64,000 bases of DNA. Origin: AC-32 sp963736055 (GTDB lineage Bacteria > Actinomycetota > Thermoleophilia > Gaiellales > Gaiellaceae). The translations under genes were made by a program, and so were the position numbers. Positions 1 through 7,433 of this stretch are shown one piece after another (the first letter of the stretch is position 1; each line of letters starts with the position of its first letter). The stretch spans positions 372,001-436,000 of the forward strand of contig CAVTNM010000008.1 of assembly GCA_963736055.1 (NCBI GenBank), given 5' to 3'. Below the pieces are notes generated by a model. It saw nothing but the letters and a program-made list of their open reading frames with translations, had not been told where the DNA came from and did no database searches.

Positions 1-755
1 GTGTGGATCGACGTCAGCGCGACGTTCTCGTTCGCCCGGACGTCGCCGGCCACGACCGCCTTCTCGGGCGTCGCCACGAGCGCGCCCATCAGGTCGACCG
101 GCGGCGGCGCCAGCGGCGAGCGTGCATTGGCGCGCGGCAGGTAGTCGTTCGGCAACAACAGTGAGGCCTTGTTGTTCGCCGGATTGTTGTCGCCGGCGGT
201 GCCTGCCCGCATCCAGTCCAGCCGGGAGTTGCTCACCCCGTAGACGTTCGAGGCGTCGATGAAGCTGTCGATCGTGTTGATCTGCTGGCGTGGCGTCTTG
301 ACGCCCGTGCCGGGGGCGGCGGGTGTCCGTGAGAACGCCAGCGATCCGAAGTCGTTCTGGAAGCCCTCGAGGCGATCCTTGGCATCGAACGCCATCGGCA
401 CGTTTTCGGCCGGGGTCTCGTCACGGAGGCCCATGTCGTGGTCGATGAACTGGCCCCACGCCCAACCCCATTGGGAGATGTCGTTCTCCGAGAAAAGGTT
501 CTGCCCCTCGTCGTTGAAGACGCGGTTGCTGATGTACCGAGGCGACGGGCCGGACACCATCTTTCCGATCCCGTCGGCGTAGCTCGCGGGGGCGACTCTG
601 ACGTACTGCGTCCCCGCCTCGCCCCAGTTGGCATGAAGCGGGTTGTTTCCACTGCCGTCCAGCGTCCGGACTGCTGCCGGGCCGCTTGCTCCTGACCCTG
701 CTGCCAGTGTCGCCAGCAGGATGACGCCAATAATCGACATCGCGAGCTTGTGCAT
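1..755 (-). CDS. Secreted animal-type haem peroxidase, N-terminal part (cut by left edge)
   Basis: Predicted exported haem peroxidase of the animal (myeloperoxidase/peroxidasin) family, which uses hydrogen peroxide to oxidise substrates. 251 complete residues are visible; the proximal histidine and the C-terminus lie beyond the left edge. The ATG at 753-755 follows a GGGAGG ribosome site, and residues 1-25 look like a signal peptide. The distal haem motif GQFIDHD (residues 101-107) supplies the expected Gln102, Asp105 and catalytic His106, and the motif RANE (240-243) followed by TSIHT supplies the distal Arg and the second haem-linking acid. The family is much better known in animals, but bacterial members exist. 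No partner gene is visible. The family call is firm; the substrate is unknown. Confidence 0.85.
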   Translation of the reverse strand, partial: MHKLAMSIIGVILLATLAAGSGASGPAAVRTLDGSGNNPLHANWGEAGTQYVRVAPASYADGIGKMVSGPSPRYISNRVFNDEGQNLFSENDISQWGWAWGQFIDHDMGLRDETPAENVPMAFDAKDRLEGFQNDFGSLAFSRTPAAPGTGVKTPRQQINTIDSFIDASNVYGVSNSRLDWMRAGTAGDNNPANNKASLLLPNDYLPRANARSPLAPPPVDLMGALVATPEKAVVAGDVRANENVALTSIH

Positions 756-1009
756 CCCAACCTCCCTCGGCGGCTTAGGGTGCTGTGCGCCGCACTGTTC
801 GCGCGTGTCTATACGGGCTCTAGCTTCAGCCCTCCTCGCTCCGCCCTGGCCGGCGGGCGCCGTGTTTCAGCAAAGGTTGAGGTGAACCACCCCTTCACAC
901 TCAGACCCTTCGTCGCTGACCCGAAGTGGCGGAACCTACTCCGGAGGTTCTCGAGAGTCAAGCATGCGTCGCAAGGCGATACTCTCCCGATCTCGAAGGC
1001 AGGAGGATC

Positions 1010-1786
1010 GTGAATTCGAGTGGGGTCGTCGTCCAGGAGCCGATCAGCTCCGAGCTCGTTCTGGTTGATGAAGAGCTCGCCCTCCGCGCCCGCGGCGCGC
1101 TGCCCGACCCCCCCTGGCTGTTGCCCGTCCTGGCGGAGCTGGAGGAGTCCGCGAGGGCTCGACCGGCGGTTGCGATCGCGGAGGCTCCCGCCGCCGCTGC
1201 GGTCCCCGAGCCCGCTCCGGCGCCCTCACGCGCCCGAATCCCCACCGCCGCGGTGGTCGCGTTCGTGGTGTGCGCGCTGGCGCCTCTCGCGTACTTGCTG
1301 TACAGCCTCCTACCGTCGCCGCAGGGGCCAAGCCTGGCCGCGAAGCCCGACCAGCCTGCCACGACGCCGGGGCCGGCGCCCACCGGCACGACCAACCCGG
1401 TCCGGCCCACGCGGACGCAACCCGTCGCGAAGCCGAAGCCCAATCCCGCCCCGAAGCCCAAGCCCGCCAGGACGAAGCCCAAGGCAGCTGCGCCGGCGCC
1501 GAAGCGCACGGCCAAACCGAAGCTGACGCCGCGGCCGCACACCCTCACGAGGGCGCAGCGCGTGTTCAGCTGGCGCAGGTCCGCGGGCGCGCTCTACTAC
1601 CAGTTCTACTTCCAGCGCGGAGCGACGACGATCTTCCAGACGCGCACGTTGCAGCCGAGCGCCGAGCTGCCGGCCCGGCTAAAGGTCCGGCCGGGCACCT
1701 ACAAGGTGCTCGTGCGCCCGGCCGTCCCGAGCGACGCCGGCATCATCCTCGGCGCCGCGATCCTGCAGAAGACGATGACCCTCTAG
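1010..1786 (+). CDS. Single-pass membrane protein with Pro/Lys-rich stalk and small C-terminal domain
   Basis: Function not recognised. The 258-residue product has an acidic N-terminal region, one hydrophobic segment at about residues 80-101, a long Pro/Ala/Lys-rich linker (about 105-180) and a compact C-terminal domain of about 75 residues, rich in aromatic residues and beta-like, that may resemble a fibronectin-type fold. This suggests a cytoplasmic N-terminus and an external domain held away from the membrane by the stalk, perhaps crossing the cell wall. I chose GTG 1010 because it follows AGGAGG at 1001-1006; an in-frame ATG at 926 has no ribosome site. The stop overlaps the stop of the convergent downstream gene by four bases. 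Real gene likely; function unknown. Confidence 0.7.
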   Translation: MNSSGVVVQEPISSELVLVDEELALRARGALPDPPWLLPVLAELEESARARPAVAIAEAPAAAAVPEPAPAPSRARIPTAAVVAFVVCALAPLAYLLYSLLPSPQGPSLAAKPDQPATTPGPAPTGTTNPVRPTRTQPVAKPKPNPAPKPKPARTKPKAAAPAPKRTAKPKLTPRPHTLTRAQRVFSWRRSAGALYYQFYFQRGATTIFQTRTLQPSAELPARLKVRPGTYKVLVRPAVPSDAGIILGAAILQKTMTL

Positions 1787-2181
1787 GCGGCGCCCAGCGC
1801 CTTCGCCTTGATCGTGTCGAACTCCGACTGGTTGATCGCGCCGCTGTCGAGCAGCTTCTTGGCCCGCTCGATCTCACCCGTGGCGCCGCCGCTGCCGGCG
1901 GCTTCGCGCACGTAGTCGTCGAACTGAGCCTGCTGGCTCTTCGCCTGCGCAATGTTTCGCTCGGCCATCCCGTCGTGCTCGGCTATGAGGTAGACGAAGA
2001 CGCCGAGGAACGGCACCAGGATGCAGAAGATCAGCCACCCCGCCTTGCCCCAGCCGGAGAGATCGCGACGGCGGAAGACATCCGCGAAAACCGTGAACAG
2101 GAGCCAGAACCACAGGACCCAGACGAAGAAGATGACCAGTGTCCAGATCACGTCGAGGAACGGATAGTCCGCCGCGAACAT
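1783..2181 (-). CDS. SHOCT-domain membrane protein
   Basis: A 132-residue protein with two hydrophobic segments (about residues 10-35 and 48-68), a pattern like the N-terminal membrane part of PLDc_N proteins. After a linker comes a C-terminal SHOCT-type helix pair, visible as the motif AKKLLDSGAINQSEFDTIKA (about 107-126). SHOCT domains are short oligomerisation modules found at the ends of many bacterial membrane proteins; the cellular role is not known. The gene is monocistronic and convergent with the preceding gene, their stop codons overlapping. The ATG at 2181 follows a GAGAG-like ribosome site. Family assignment is good; function is not assigned. Confidence 0.8.
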   Translation of the reverse strand: MFAADYPFLDVIWTLVIFFVWVLWFWLLFTVFADVFRRRDLSGWGKAGWLIFCILVPFLGVFVYLIAEHDGMAERNIAQAKSQQAQFDDYVREAAGSGGATGEIERAKKLLDSGAINQSEFDTIKAKALGAA

Positions 2182-2313
2182 TCAGCTCTCCTTTTTCGTT
2201 TGCCTAGCCGAGCGCAATCGTAGAACGGTTGAGCACGCGCCGTCCAGACGAAGCCGCTACAGACGGAGTGGTGGAGTTGGAGGATCCGGATCGGCAGGAG
2301 CTTTGCGATCCCC

Positions 2314-2338
2314 AGTGACTGTCACTGTGACTGTCACT
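2314..2338. repeat. Tandem 12-base palindromic repeat
   Basis: Two back-to-back copies of GTGACTGTCACT lie at 2315-2326 and 2327-2338. With the preceding A the first copy makes a 13-base palindrome (AGTGAC-T-GTCACT). It sits in the 219-base gap upstream of the SHOCT gene and downstream of the PhnB-like gene. It could be an operator for a dimeric regulator or simple-sequence expansion; no other feature was recognised in this gap. Confidence 0.5.
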
Positions 2339-2400
2339 GTGGTGCGGCTCCGGGTCGACCAAGCCGCGATCCGCGCGCCGGCCGCGGTGGTCGATCTCGC

Positions 2401-2871
2401 CTAGGCGGCGGCCGCCCGTTCGAGCTCGTCCACCTCGATCTTCCCCATGTTCAGCATCGCCTGCATGACTCGCTGCGACTTCTCCCGGTCTGGGTCGCCG
2501 AGCAGCTCGAAGAGTGCATTGGGCACGATCTGCCATGAGAGGCCGAACTTGTCCTTCAGCCAGCCGCACGGTCCCTCTTCCCCGCCCTCGGAGAGCTTGC
2601 TCCAGTACGAGTCGACCTCGTCCTGGTCCTTGCAGCCGACCTGGAACGAGACCGCCTCGTTGAACGTGAAGTCGGGGCCGCCGTTCAGCGCCACGAACTT
2701 CTGCCCGTCCAGCTCGAAGGTCACGGTCATGACCGTCCCCTCGGGCCGCGGCCCGGCGGAGCCGTAGCGCGCGACGTCGAGGACCTTGGAGTTCGGGAAG
2801 ATCGAGACGTAGAACTCGGCCGCGTCCTCACCGTCCGTGTCGAACCACAGGCATGGAGTGATGCTGCTCAT
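2401..2871 (-). CDS. VOC-fold protein of the PhnB type
   Basis: A 156-residue member of the glyoxalase/VOC superfamily, PhnB-like branch (often annotated as 3-demethylubiquinone-9 3-methyltransferase, a misleading name). Family hallmarks are the opening motif ITPCLWFDTDGEDAAEFY, the central segment with NGGPDFTFNEAVSFQV and the ending motif WQIVPNALFELL. Such proteins form dimers and many bind a metal, but the reaction of this one cannot be told from sequence. The ATG at 2869-2871 follows a GGAGAGGAG ribosome site. The gene stands alone between the znu operon and a short non-coding gap. Confidence 0.85.
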   Translation of the reverse strand: MSSITPCLWFDTDGEDAAEFYVSIFPNSKVLDVARYGSAGPRPEGTVMTVTFELDGQKFVALNGGPDFTFNEAVSFQVGCKDQDEVDSYWSKLSEGGEEGPCGWLKDKFGLSWQIVPNALFELLGDPDREKSQRVMQAMLNMGKIEVDELERAAAA

Positions 2872-2945
2872 GTCTCTCCTCTCCGGATCGGTGTCGGTTC
2901 TTCTTTTAGACGCCGGTGGCGAGAAGAAATCATCGGTGAGCGCCG

Positions 2946-3746
2946 TCAGACGCGTGCGCGCACGAATTGCGAGCAGCTGGCGAGGAGGAAGAAGCCGGTG
3001 GCGGTCAGCACGATCGTCCCGCCGGGGGGAAGGTCGGCGTAGTAGGAGATGGACAGCCCGGCCAGCACGGATGCCAGGCCGACGACGACGCCCAGCCCGA
3101 TCGTCGAGCGCAGGCTCCAGGCGATTCGCTGCGCTGCGACCACCGGCAGGACCATCAGCGCCGCGATCAACAGGATGCCGACGATCCGCATCGAGATGCC
3201 GATCGTGAGCGCCGCCAGCATCGAGACGGCCCCGTTCAGGATCGGGACGGGGAGACCGGCGACCCGGGCACCTTCCTCGTCGATCGAGACCGCGAGCAGC
3301 GACCGCAGCAGCACGGCGATGAGCGCGAGTGCCGCGAAGCCGAGCACCGCGATCGTGAGCAGGTCGCGGCGAGTGACCGTCAGGATCGAGCCGAACAGGT
3401 ACGAGAAGAGGTTGGCGTTGAGGGCGCCTGCCGCCGAGATCAGCACGACCCCCGCGGCGATGCCGGTGTAGAAGACGAGCGCCAGCGCCTGGTCGCCCGC
3501 TGCCTGCCGCCGCGCCCGCAGCCACTCGATCCCGACCGCGCCGAGGATCGCGGCCGCGAGCGCGGTCCAGACCGGCGAGATCCCGAGGAGGTAGCCGGCC
3601 GCGACGCCCGCGAAGGCAACGTGTCCGATCCCGTCTCCGATCAGGCTCAGCTGTCGCTGGACGAGGAAGAAGCCCACCACCGGGGCGAGCACGCCGACGA
3701 TCGCTCCCGCCGCGAAGGCAAGCCGCATGAACTCGAGGTCAAGCAT
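2946..3746 (-). CDS. znuB: Zinc ABC transporter permease ZnuB
   Basis: Integral membrane subunit of a metal ABC importer of the ABC-3 family (zinc/manganese). The 266-residue product has about eight hydrophobic segments and the family's SLIGDGIGHVAFAGVAAGYL motif near residue 38, which contacts the ATPase. It is the last gene of znuA-znuC-znuB; its start overlaps the end of znuC by 8 bases, so the genes are translationally coupled. Zinc rather than manganese is inferred from the divergent Fur-family gene and the palindrome between them. Expression should rise when zinc is scarce. Confidence 0.92.
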   Translation of the reverse strand: MLDLEFMRLAFAAGAIVGVLAPVVGFFLVQRQLSLIGDGIGHVAFAGVAAGYLLGISPVWTALAAAILGAVGIEWLRARRQAAGDQALALVFYTGIAAGVVLISAAGALNANLFSYLFGSILTVTRRDLLTIAVLGFAALALIAVLLRSLLAVSIDEEGARVAGLPVPILNGAVSMLAALTIGISMRIVGILLIAALMVLPVVAAQRIAWSLRSTIGLGVVVGLASVLAGLSISYYADLPPGGTIVLTATGFFLLASCSQFVRARV

Positions 3747-4456
3747 GGGCGTGCGACGGGTCGTGCCACAGCTCGGGCAACGCTGACGGCGGCCCGTCGA
3801 AGACGATCGTCCCGCGGACGAGCACGAGCCGTTCGACCACGTGCTCGACAGCCCCGAACTCGTGCGAGACGTAGAGGATCGTGACGCCGAGCTCGCTGTG
3901 GAGGCGCGCCAGCAGCCCGGCGAGCGCCTCCTGCGACTCGACGTCGACGCCCGTGGTCGGCTCGTCCAGGGCGACCAGCCTGGGCTCGGCGGCGAGCGCC
4001 TTGGCGATGAACGCCCGCTGCTGCTGGCCGCCCGACAGCCGGGTCAGCGGCCTGCGGGCGAGCTCCCCGAGCCCGACGCGCTCGATTGCCTCGTCGACCG
4101 CACGGTGGTCGTTCGGGCCGAAACGGCCGAAGGGCTTGCGCGCGCAGCGCCCGGCGGCCACGACCTCGCGGACGGTCGCCGGCGCCTGCACGCCGAGGCT
4201 CGTGCGCTGCGCGAGGTACCCGAGCCCGGCGCGGTCGCGGAAGCGGTCGGTGGGCTCGCCGAAGAGACGCACCTCGCCGTGGGAGGGCCGCTCGAGCCCG
4301 AGGGCGAGCCGGAGCAAGCGTCGTCTTCCCGCCGCCGTTCGGCCCGGCGATCGCCACGAACTCCCCGGGCTCGACGGCCAGGTCGACCTCGCGGAGCACG
4401 ACCTGCCCCGGCAGGTAGCCAAACGCGACCTGCTCGAACTCGACTGCTAACGGCAT
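3739..4456 (-). CDS. znuC: Zinc ABC transporter ATPase ZnuC (frameshifted in this sequence)
   Basis: ATP-binding subunit of the zinc importer. The N-terminus (ATG 4454-4456, MPLAVEFEQVAFGY, through the Walker A motif GPNGGGKTTL) lies in one frame. The rest, including the LSGGQQQR signature, Walker B with LVALDEPTTGVD and the switch His in VSHEF, lies in the next. One extra base near 4315 (CTT-G-CTC on the coding strand) accounts for the break; removing it gives a continuous 238-residue ZnuC. The start overlaps the last 10 bases of znuA. All catalytic motifs are intact, so an assembly error is more likely than a dead gene. Confidence 0.88.
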
Positions 4457-5310
4457 CCGAGCGCACCCCGCAGGCCGGCGAGGTTCTGCCGCATCAGCGA
4501 GAAGTAGTCTGCGCCGCGCCGCTGCTCCGACTCGGTCAGGCCCTCGATCGGGTCGAGCACCCGGGTCGTCGCGCCGGCGTCGCGCGCGACCGTCTCCGCG
4601 AGCCTCGGCGAGACCAGCCGCTCGAAGAAGACAGTCGTCGCGCGCTCGCGCCGGACGAGGTCGACGAGCTCCTGGAGGCGCCGCGGGCTGGGCTCCGCCT
4701 CGGGGTCCAGCCCCGTGATCGGGATCTGGCGCAGGCCGTAGCGCGCGGCGAGGTATCCGAAGGCGGCATGGCTCGTGACGAAGTCGCGACGGGCGCAGGT
4801 CCGCAACCCCGACCGGTACTCGCGGTCGAGCTGCCGCAGGCGCCGGGCCAGCGCGGTGGCCCGCTTCGGCCGTCCGAGCGCCGCTCCGATCCGCTGGACG
4901 ACTCGCGAGAACAGGACCGGGTCGAGCCAGACATGCGGGTCGGTCCGGGCCGCGTCGTCGCCGCTGCCGCGACGCAGCCCCAGCCCGGCGAGGGCGTCGA
5001 CGCGGGTGCCTTGGGCGCCGTCGACCGCCTCCTGCACCGCGGGCTGGAAGTCGTGCGAGAGGTAGAGCACGACGTCTGCCCGCTGCACGCGAGCAACGGC
5101 CCGGGGCGTGAGCTCGACGTCGTGTGGCTCGGCGCCGGGTGGGGTCAGGTTCTCGACGTGGACCTTCGAGCCTCCGATCGCAGCAGCCGCGAAGGCGAGC
5201 GGATAGAAGGCGGCGACCACCGTTCGCTGCCCCTTCCCGGCACCGGAACCGGCGCATCCGGCAGCGAGCAGCGCAACCGCGACGGCGAGCGAGACGGGAA
5301 CGATTCTCAT
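4447..5310 (-). CDS. znuA: Zinc-binding lipoprotein ZnuA
   Basis: Extracellular solute-binding protein that captures zinc for ZnuBC. The 287-residue product starts with a signal peptide ending in the lipobox LLAAGC (Cys19), so it should be lipid-anchored. Metal ligands expected for the family are present: His in EPHDVEL, His in DPHVWLDP, His in TSHAAFGYLAARYGL, and an acidic partner in VFFERLVSP. The usual long His-rich loop is absent, which is common in Gram-positive relatives. There is no ribosome site before ATG 5310; a TATCGT box 8 bases upstream suggests leaderless transcription from inside the Zur palindrome. Confidence 0.92.
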   Translation of the reverse strand: MRIVPVSLAVAVALLAAGCAGSGAGKGQRTVVAAFYPLAFAAAAIGGSKVHVENLTPPGAEPHDVELTPRAVARVQRADVVLYLSHDFQPAVQEAVDGAQGTRVDALAGLGLRRGSGDDAARTDPHVWLDPVLFSRVVQRIGAALGRPKRATALARRLRQLDREYRSGLRTCARRDFVTSHAAFGYLAARYGLRQIPITGLDPEAEPSPRRLQELVDLVRRERATTVFFERLVSPRLAETVARDAGATTRVLDPIEGLTESEQRRGADYFSLMRQNLAGLRGALGCR

Positions 5311-5318
5311 CAGAGCAG

Positions 5319-5324
5319 ACGATA
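5319..5324 (-). promoter_or_regulatory. Leaderless -10 box of znuA
   Basis: On the minus strand TATCGT lies 8 bases before the znuA ATG and inside the left arm of the Zur palindrome, so a bound repressor would cover it. Confidence 0.55.
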
Positions 5325-5345
5325 ACGGTTCTCGTCACCGTTATC
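5321..5345. promoter_or_regulatory. Predicted Zur operator (perfect palindrome)
   Basis: GATAACGGT (5321-5329), seven bases, then ACCGTTATC (5337-5345) form a perfect 9-base inverted repeat filling most of the 44-base gap between znuA and the Fur-family gene. It overlaps both proposed -10 boxes. Position and symmetry fit a dimeric Zur binding site that represses both directions, including autoregulation. Confidence 0.75.
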
Positions 5346-5347
5346 AT
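5342..5347 (+). promoter_or_regulatory. Leaderless -10 box of zur
   Basis: TATCAT lies 7 bases before ATG 5355 and overlaps the right arm of the palindrome; no ribosome site is present. Confidence 0.55.
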
Positions 5348-5354
5348 CCGTTCG

Positions 5355-5795
5355 ATGGCCAAGACCGCCACCCCCTGGTCGGAGCGCGCGCTGACCGAGC
5401 TGCGCGATGCGGGATACCGGCGCGGGGCGGCGCGCCTCACGGTCATCCGGTTCCTCGACGAGCAGTCGTGCTGCCTCGGCGCACAGCAGATCCACGACGA
5501 GCTACGGGCCCACGGCACGCCGGTCGGGCTGGCGAGCGTCTACCGCGTGCTCGACACGCTCGCCCAGAAGGGCCTGCTGCAGCGGCTCGACCTCGGTGAC
5601 GGCGTCACCCGGTTCGAGCCCGTGCGCACCGACGACGACCACCATCACCACCTCGTCTGCGACGACTGCGGCAAGGTCGAGTCGTTCGCAGACGAGCGGC
5701 TGGAGACGGTGATCCGGGACGTCGAGGAGCGCAGCGGCTACGCCGTGGCCGCCCACGAGGTCGTCCTCCGCGGCGCGTGCGCCGCCTGCCGCTGA
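5355..5795 (+). CDS. zur: Fur-family metalloregulator, probably Zur
   Basis: A 146-residue Fur-family repressor. It has the N-terminal winged helix (recognition region around GLASVYRVLDTLAQKGLL), the metal hinge motif DDDHHHHLVCDDCGKVE and a second cysteine pair near the C-terminus (GACAACR), giving two CxxC motifs for the structural zinc. It is divergent from znuABC with a palindrome between the starts, which argues for zinc rather than iron as co-repressor. I chose ATG 5355 over the longer open frame because the longer version would run back through the znuA promoter and start region. Confidence 0.9.
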   Translation: MAKTATPWSERALTELRDAGYRRGAARLTVIRFLDEQSCCLGAQQIHDELRAHGTPVGLASVYRVLDTLAQKGLLQRLDLGDGVTRFEPVRTDDDHHHHLVCDDCGKVESFADERLETVIRDVEERSGYAVAAHEVVLRGACAACR

Positions 5796-5808
5796 GTTGC
5801 CGCCGACG

Positions 5809-6261
5809 ATGCCGCCGGAGCTGCGGGAGCGCCTGGACGGGGCGCTTCGCGACATCGGCTTCGGTCACCTCGTCGGGATCGAGGTGCTCGACTGGGAGCC
5901 GGGCCGGGCGCGAACGAGGCTCGTTCCCGGCCCCGAGCAGACGAACGTGCACGGCTTCGTCCACGGCGGCGCGCTCTTCGCGGTGGCCGACACCGCCTTC
6001 GAGGTGGCCTGCAACAGCTACGGCCGCGTCTGCGTCGGCCTCGACGTCTCGGTGCACTACGCCGCTCCGGCCGAGCCTGGTGAGCCGCTGACGGCCGAGG
6101 CGCGCGAGCTCACCCGCTCGCGTCGCGTGGCTTCGTACGCGGTGGAGGTGACGGGCGAGGACGGCGCTGCACGCTGCACGGTCCAGGCCGTCGCTTTCCG
6201 TACCGAGCGCTGGCACCTCGGGGCCGAAGCGTGGCCGGCCGAGTGGCGCGACCTCTACTGA
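5809..6261 (+). CDS. PaaI-type hotdog thioesterase
   Basis: A 150-residue single hotdog domain of the PaaI/YdiI thioesterase family, predicted to hydrolyse acyl- or aryl-CoA. The hallmark segment TNVHGFVHGGALFAVADTAF carries the conserved HGG with the following Asp as likely catalytic residue. It follows zur by 13 bases on the same strand and may be co-transcribed, although there is no clear link to zinc. An in-frame TTG at 5797 is an alternative start; I prefer ATG 5809, though neither has a good ribosome site. Substrate not predictable. Confidence 0.85.
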   Translation: MPPELRERLDGALRDIGFGHLVGIEVLDWEPGRARTRLVPGPEQTNVHGFVHGGALFAVADTAFEVACNSYGRVCVGLDVSVHYAAPAEPGEPLTAEARELTRSRRVASYAVEVTGEDGAARCTVQAVAFRTERWHLGAEAWPAEWRDLY

Positions 6262-6271
6262 GCCGGGCCGC

Positions 6272-7360
6272 TTACGGCCGCAGGAGGTAGAAGCGCCAGA
6301 AGTCGTTCTCGATCGCGAGCACCTCGCAGCCGGAGAACCCAGCCTCGTCGGCGTAGCGCCGCACGGTTCCGGGACGAATGACAGTGCCGGTACCGACGGC
6401 GCCCTCGCCCACCATCCCCACCGGCAGGCAGTGGAGGATGCTGAAGCCGTAGTACAGGCGCTCGGTCTCGCCTGCAGGAGCCGTGAACGACTCCTCCGCG
6501 CGCTCGTCGCCGATCAACATGAGGCCGCCTTCGGCCAGCAGCCCACGCGCCGCTTTGAGCACCTCGACCGGATACGACATGTCGTGCAGTGCCTCGAAGA
6601 TCGTGACGAGGTCGTACCGGCCGGCGAGCCTCGCGTCGGCGGCATCGCGGTTCTGGAAGCTGACCCGGTCCTCGACGCCGCTGCCCTCGAGGTTGCGGCG
6701 AGCGAACTCGATCGAGGCGGTGTCCAGATCGATTCCGTCGACCTGCGCCTTCGGATAGGCGCGGGCGATCTCGATGCTCGAGCGTCCCTGGCCGCAGGCG
6801 AGGTCCGCGACGCGGGCCGGCGGGTCGGCCAGCAGCCGGTCGTGAATCTCGGGGACCGCTCCGAGCCACTCGCTGCCGAGCAGGTTCTCGAACAGCGGGC
6901 GCGTGAAGGCGGCCTGGGCCTCGTGCAGGTCTTCGCCATAGTCGGCATACGGGACGCCTCCGCCGCTGCGCATCGCCTCGAGCACCGCGTCGATCGGGCG
7001 GACGGAGGCCAGGACCGCACGCGCCATCGGCGCGATGTAGTTGAGGCTGGACACGTCGAGGAGGGCCTCGTCGTGACCCTTGGGCAACCGGAACCTCCGC
7101 GAGCCCGCCTCCTCCCCCTCGGCCGCGAGGAGGTCGCTGGCCGCCTGTTGCTCGAGCCACTCGCGCGCGTAGCGCTCGTGGATCCCCGAGGCCTCGGCGA
7201 GCTCGGACGAGGTCAGCGGTCCGCGGTCGGCGAGCGCGCGGTAGAGGCCGAGCCTCTCGCCGATGTAGACGGAGAAGAGATCGAATGCCCCGACGGCGTC
7301 CATGAACAGGCGCTCGACGAGGGCGTCACGCCGATCGGTCGCTTCGGCAGCGGTTGCCAT
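6272..7360 (-). CDS. SAM-dependent methyltransferase with N-terminal winged-helix dimerisation domain
   Basis: A 362-residue protein built like small-molecule O-methyltransferases. Residues about 15-90 form a helical/winged-helix dimerisation region (GERLGLYRALADRGPLTSSE), followed by a class I Rossmann fold with the SAM motif VADLACGQGRSSIEIA (about 190-205), the acidic residue in GIDLDTAS and the motif FEALHDM. The ATG at 7360 follows a strong AGGAGGTG site. It is convergent with the thioesterase, 10 bases apart, and divergent from the aminotransferase. The substrate is unknown; it may be a secondary metabolite or a quinone-like compound. Confidence 0.82.
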   Translation of the reverse strand: MATAAEATDRRDALVERLFMDAVGAFDLFSVYIGERLGLYRALADRGPLTSSELAEASGIHERYAREWLEQQAASDLLAAEGEEAGSRRFRLPKGHDEALLDVSSLNYIAPMARAVLASVRPIDAVLEAMRSGGGVPYADYGEDLHEAQAAFTRPLFENLLGSEWLGAVPEIHDRLLADPPARVADLACGQGRSSIEIARAYPKAQVDGIDLDTASIEFARRNLEGSGVEDRVSFQNRDAADARLAGRYDLVTIFEALHDMSYPVEVLKAARGLLAEGGLMLIGDERAEESFTAPAGETERLYYGFSILHCLPVGMVGEGAVGTGTVIRPGTVRRYADEAGFSGCEVLAIENDFWRFYLLRP

Positions 7361-7419
7361 GCAACACCTCCTGTGGTCGCGGCGATCTTCGCCCCCTGCG
7401 GGCCGAGAAGGCAAGGGAG

Positions 7420-7425
7420 TAGGGT
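7420..7425 (+). promoter_or_regulatory. Leaderless -10 box of the class III aminotransferase
   Basis: TAGGGT ends 8 bases before ATG 7434; there is no ribosome site. Confidence 0.45.
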
Positions 7426-7433
7426 TCACGGCG

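Noticed and set aside
926..1009. Longer N-terminus for the stalked membrane protein
   Set aside because: The extension from ATG 926 has no ribosome site and is low in typical coding pattern; GTG 1010 follows AGGAGG.
2401..3525. A 374-residue minus-strand open frame ending in the PhnB-like gene
   Set aside because: Its first two thirds are the znuB gene read in the wrong frame; only the part from ATG 2871 is a real protein.
4315..4315. Programmed +1 frameshift in znuC
   Set aside because: No slippery or stop-codon context is shared with the other frame breaks, and many unrelated genes show the same sense of shift; an insertion error is simpler.
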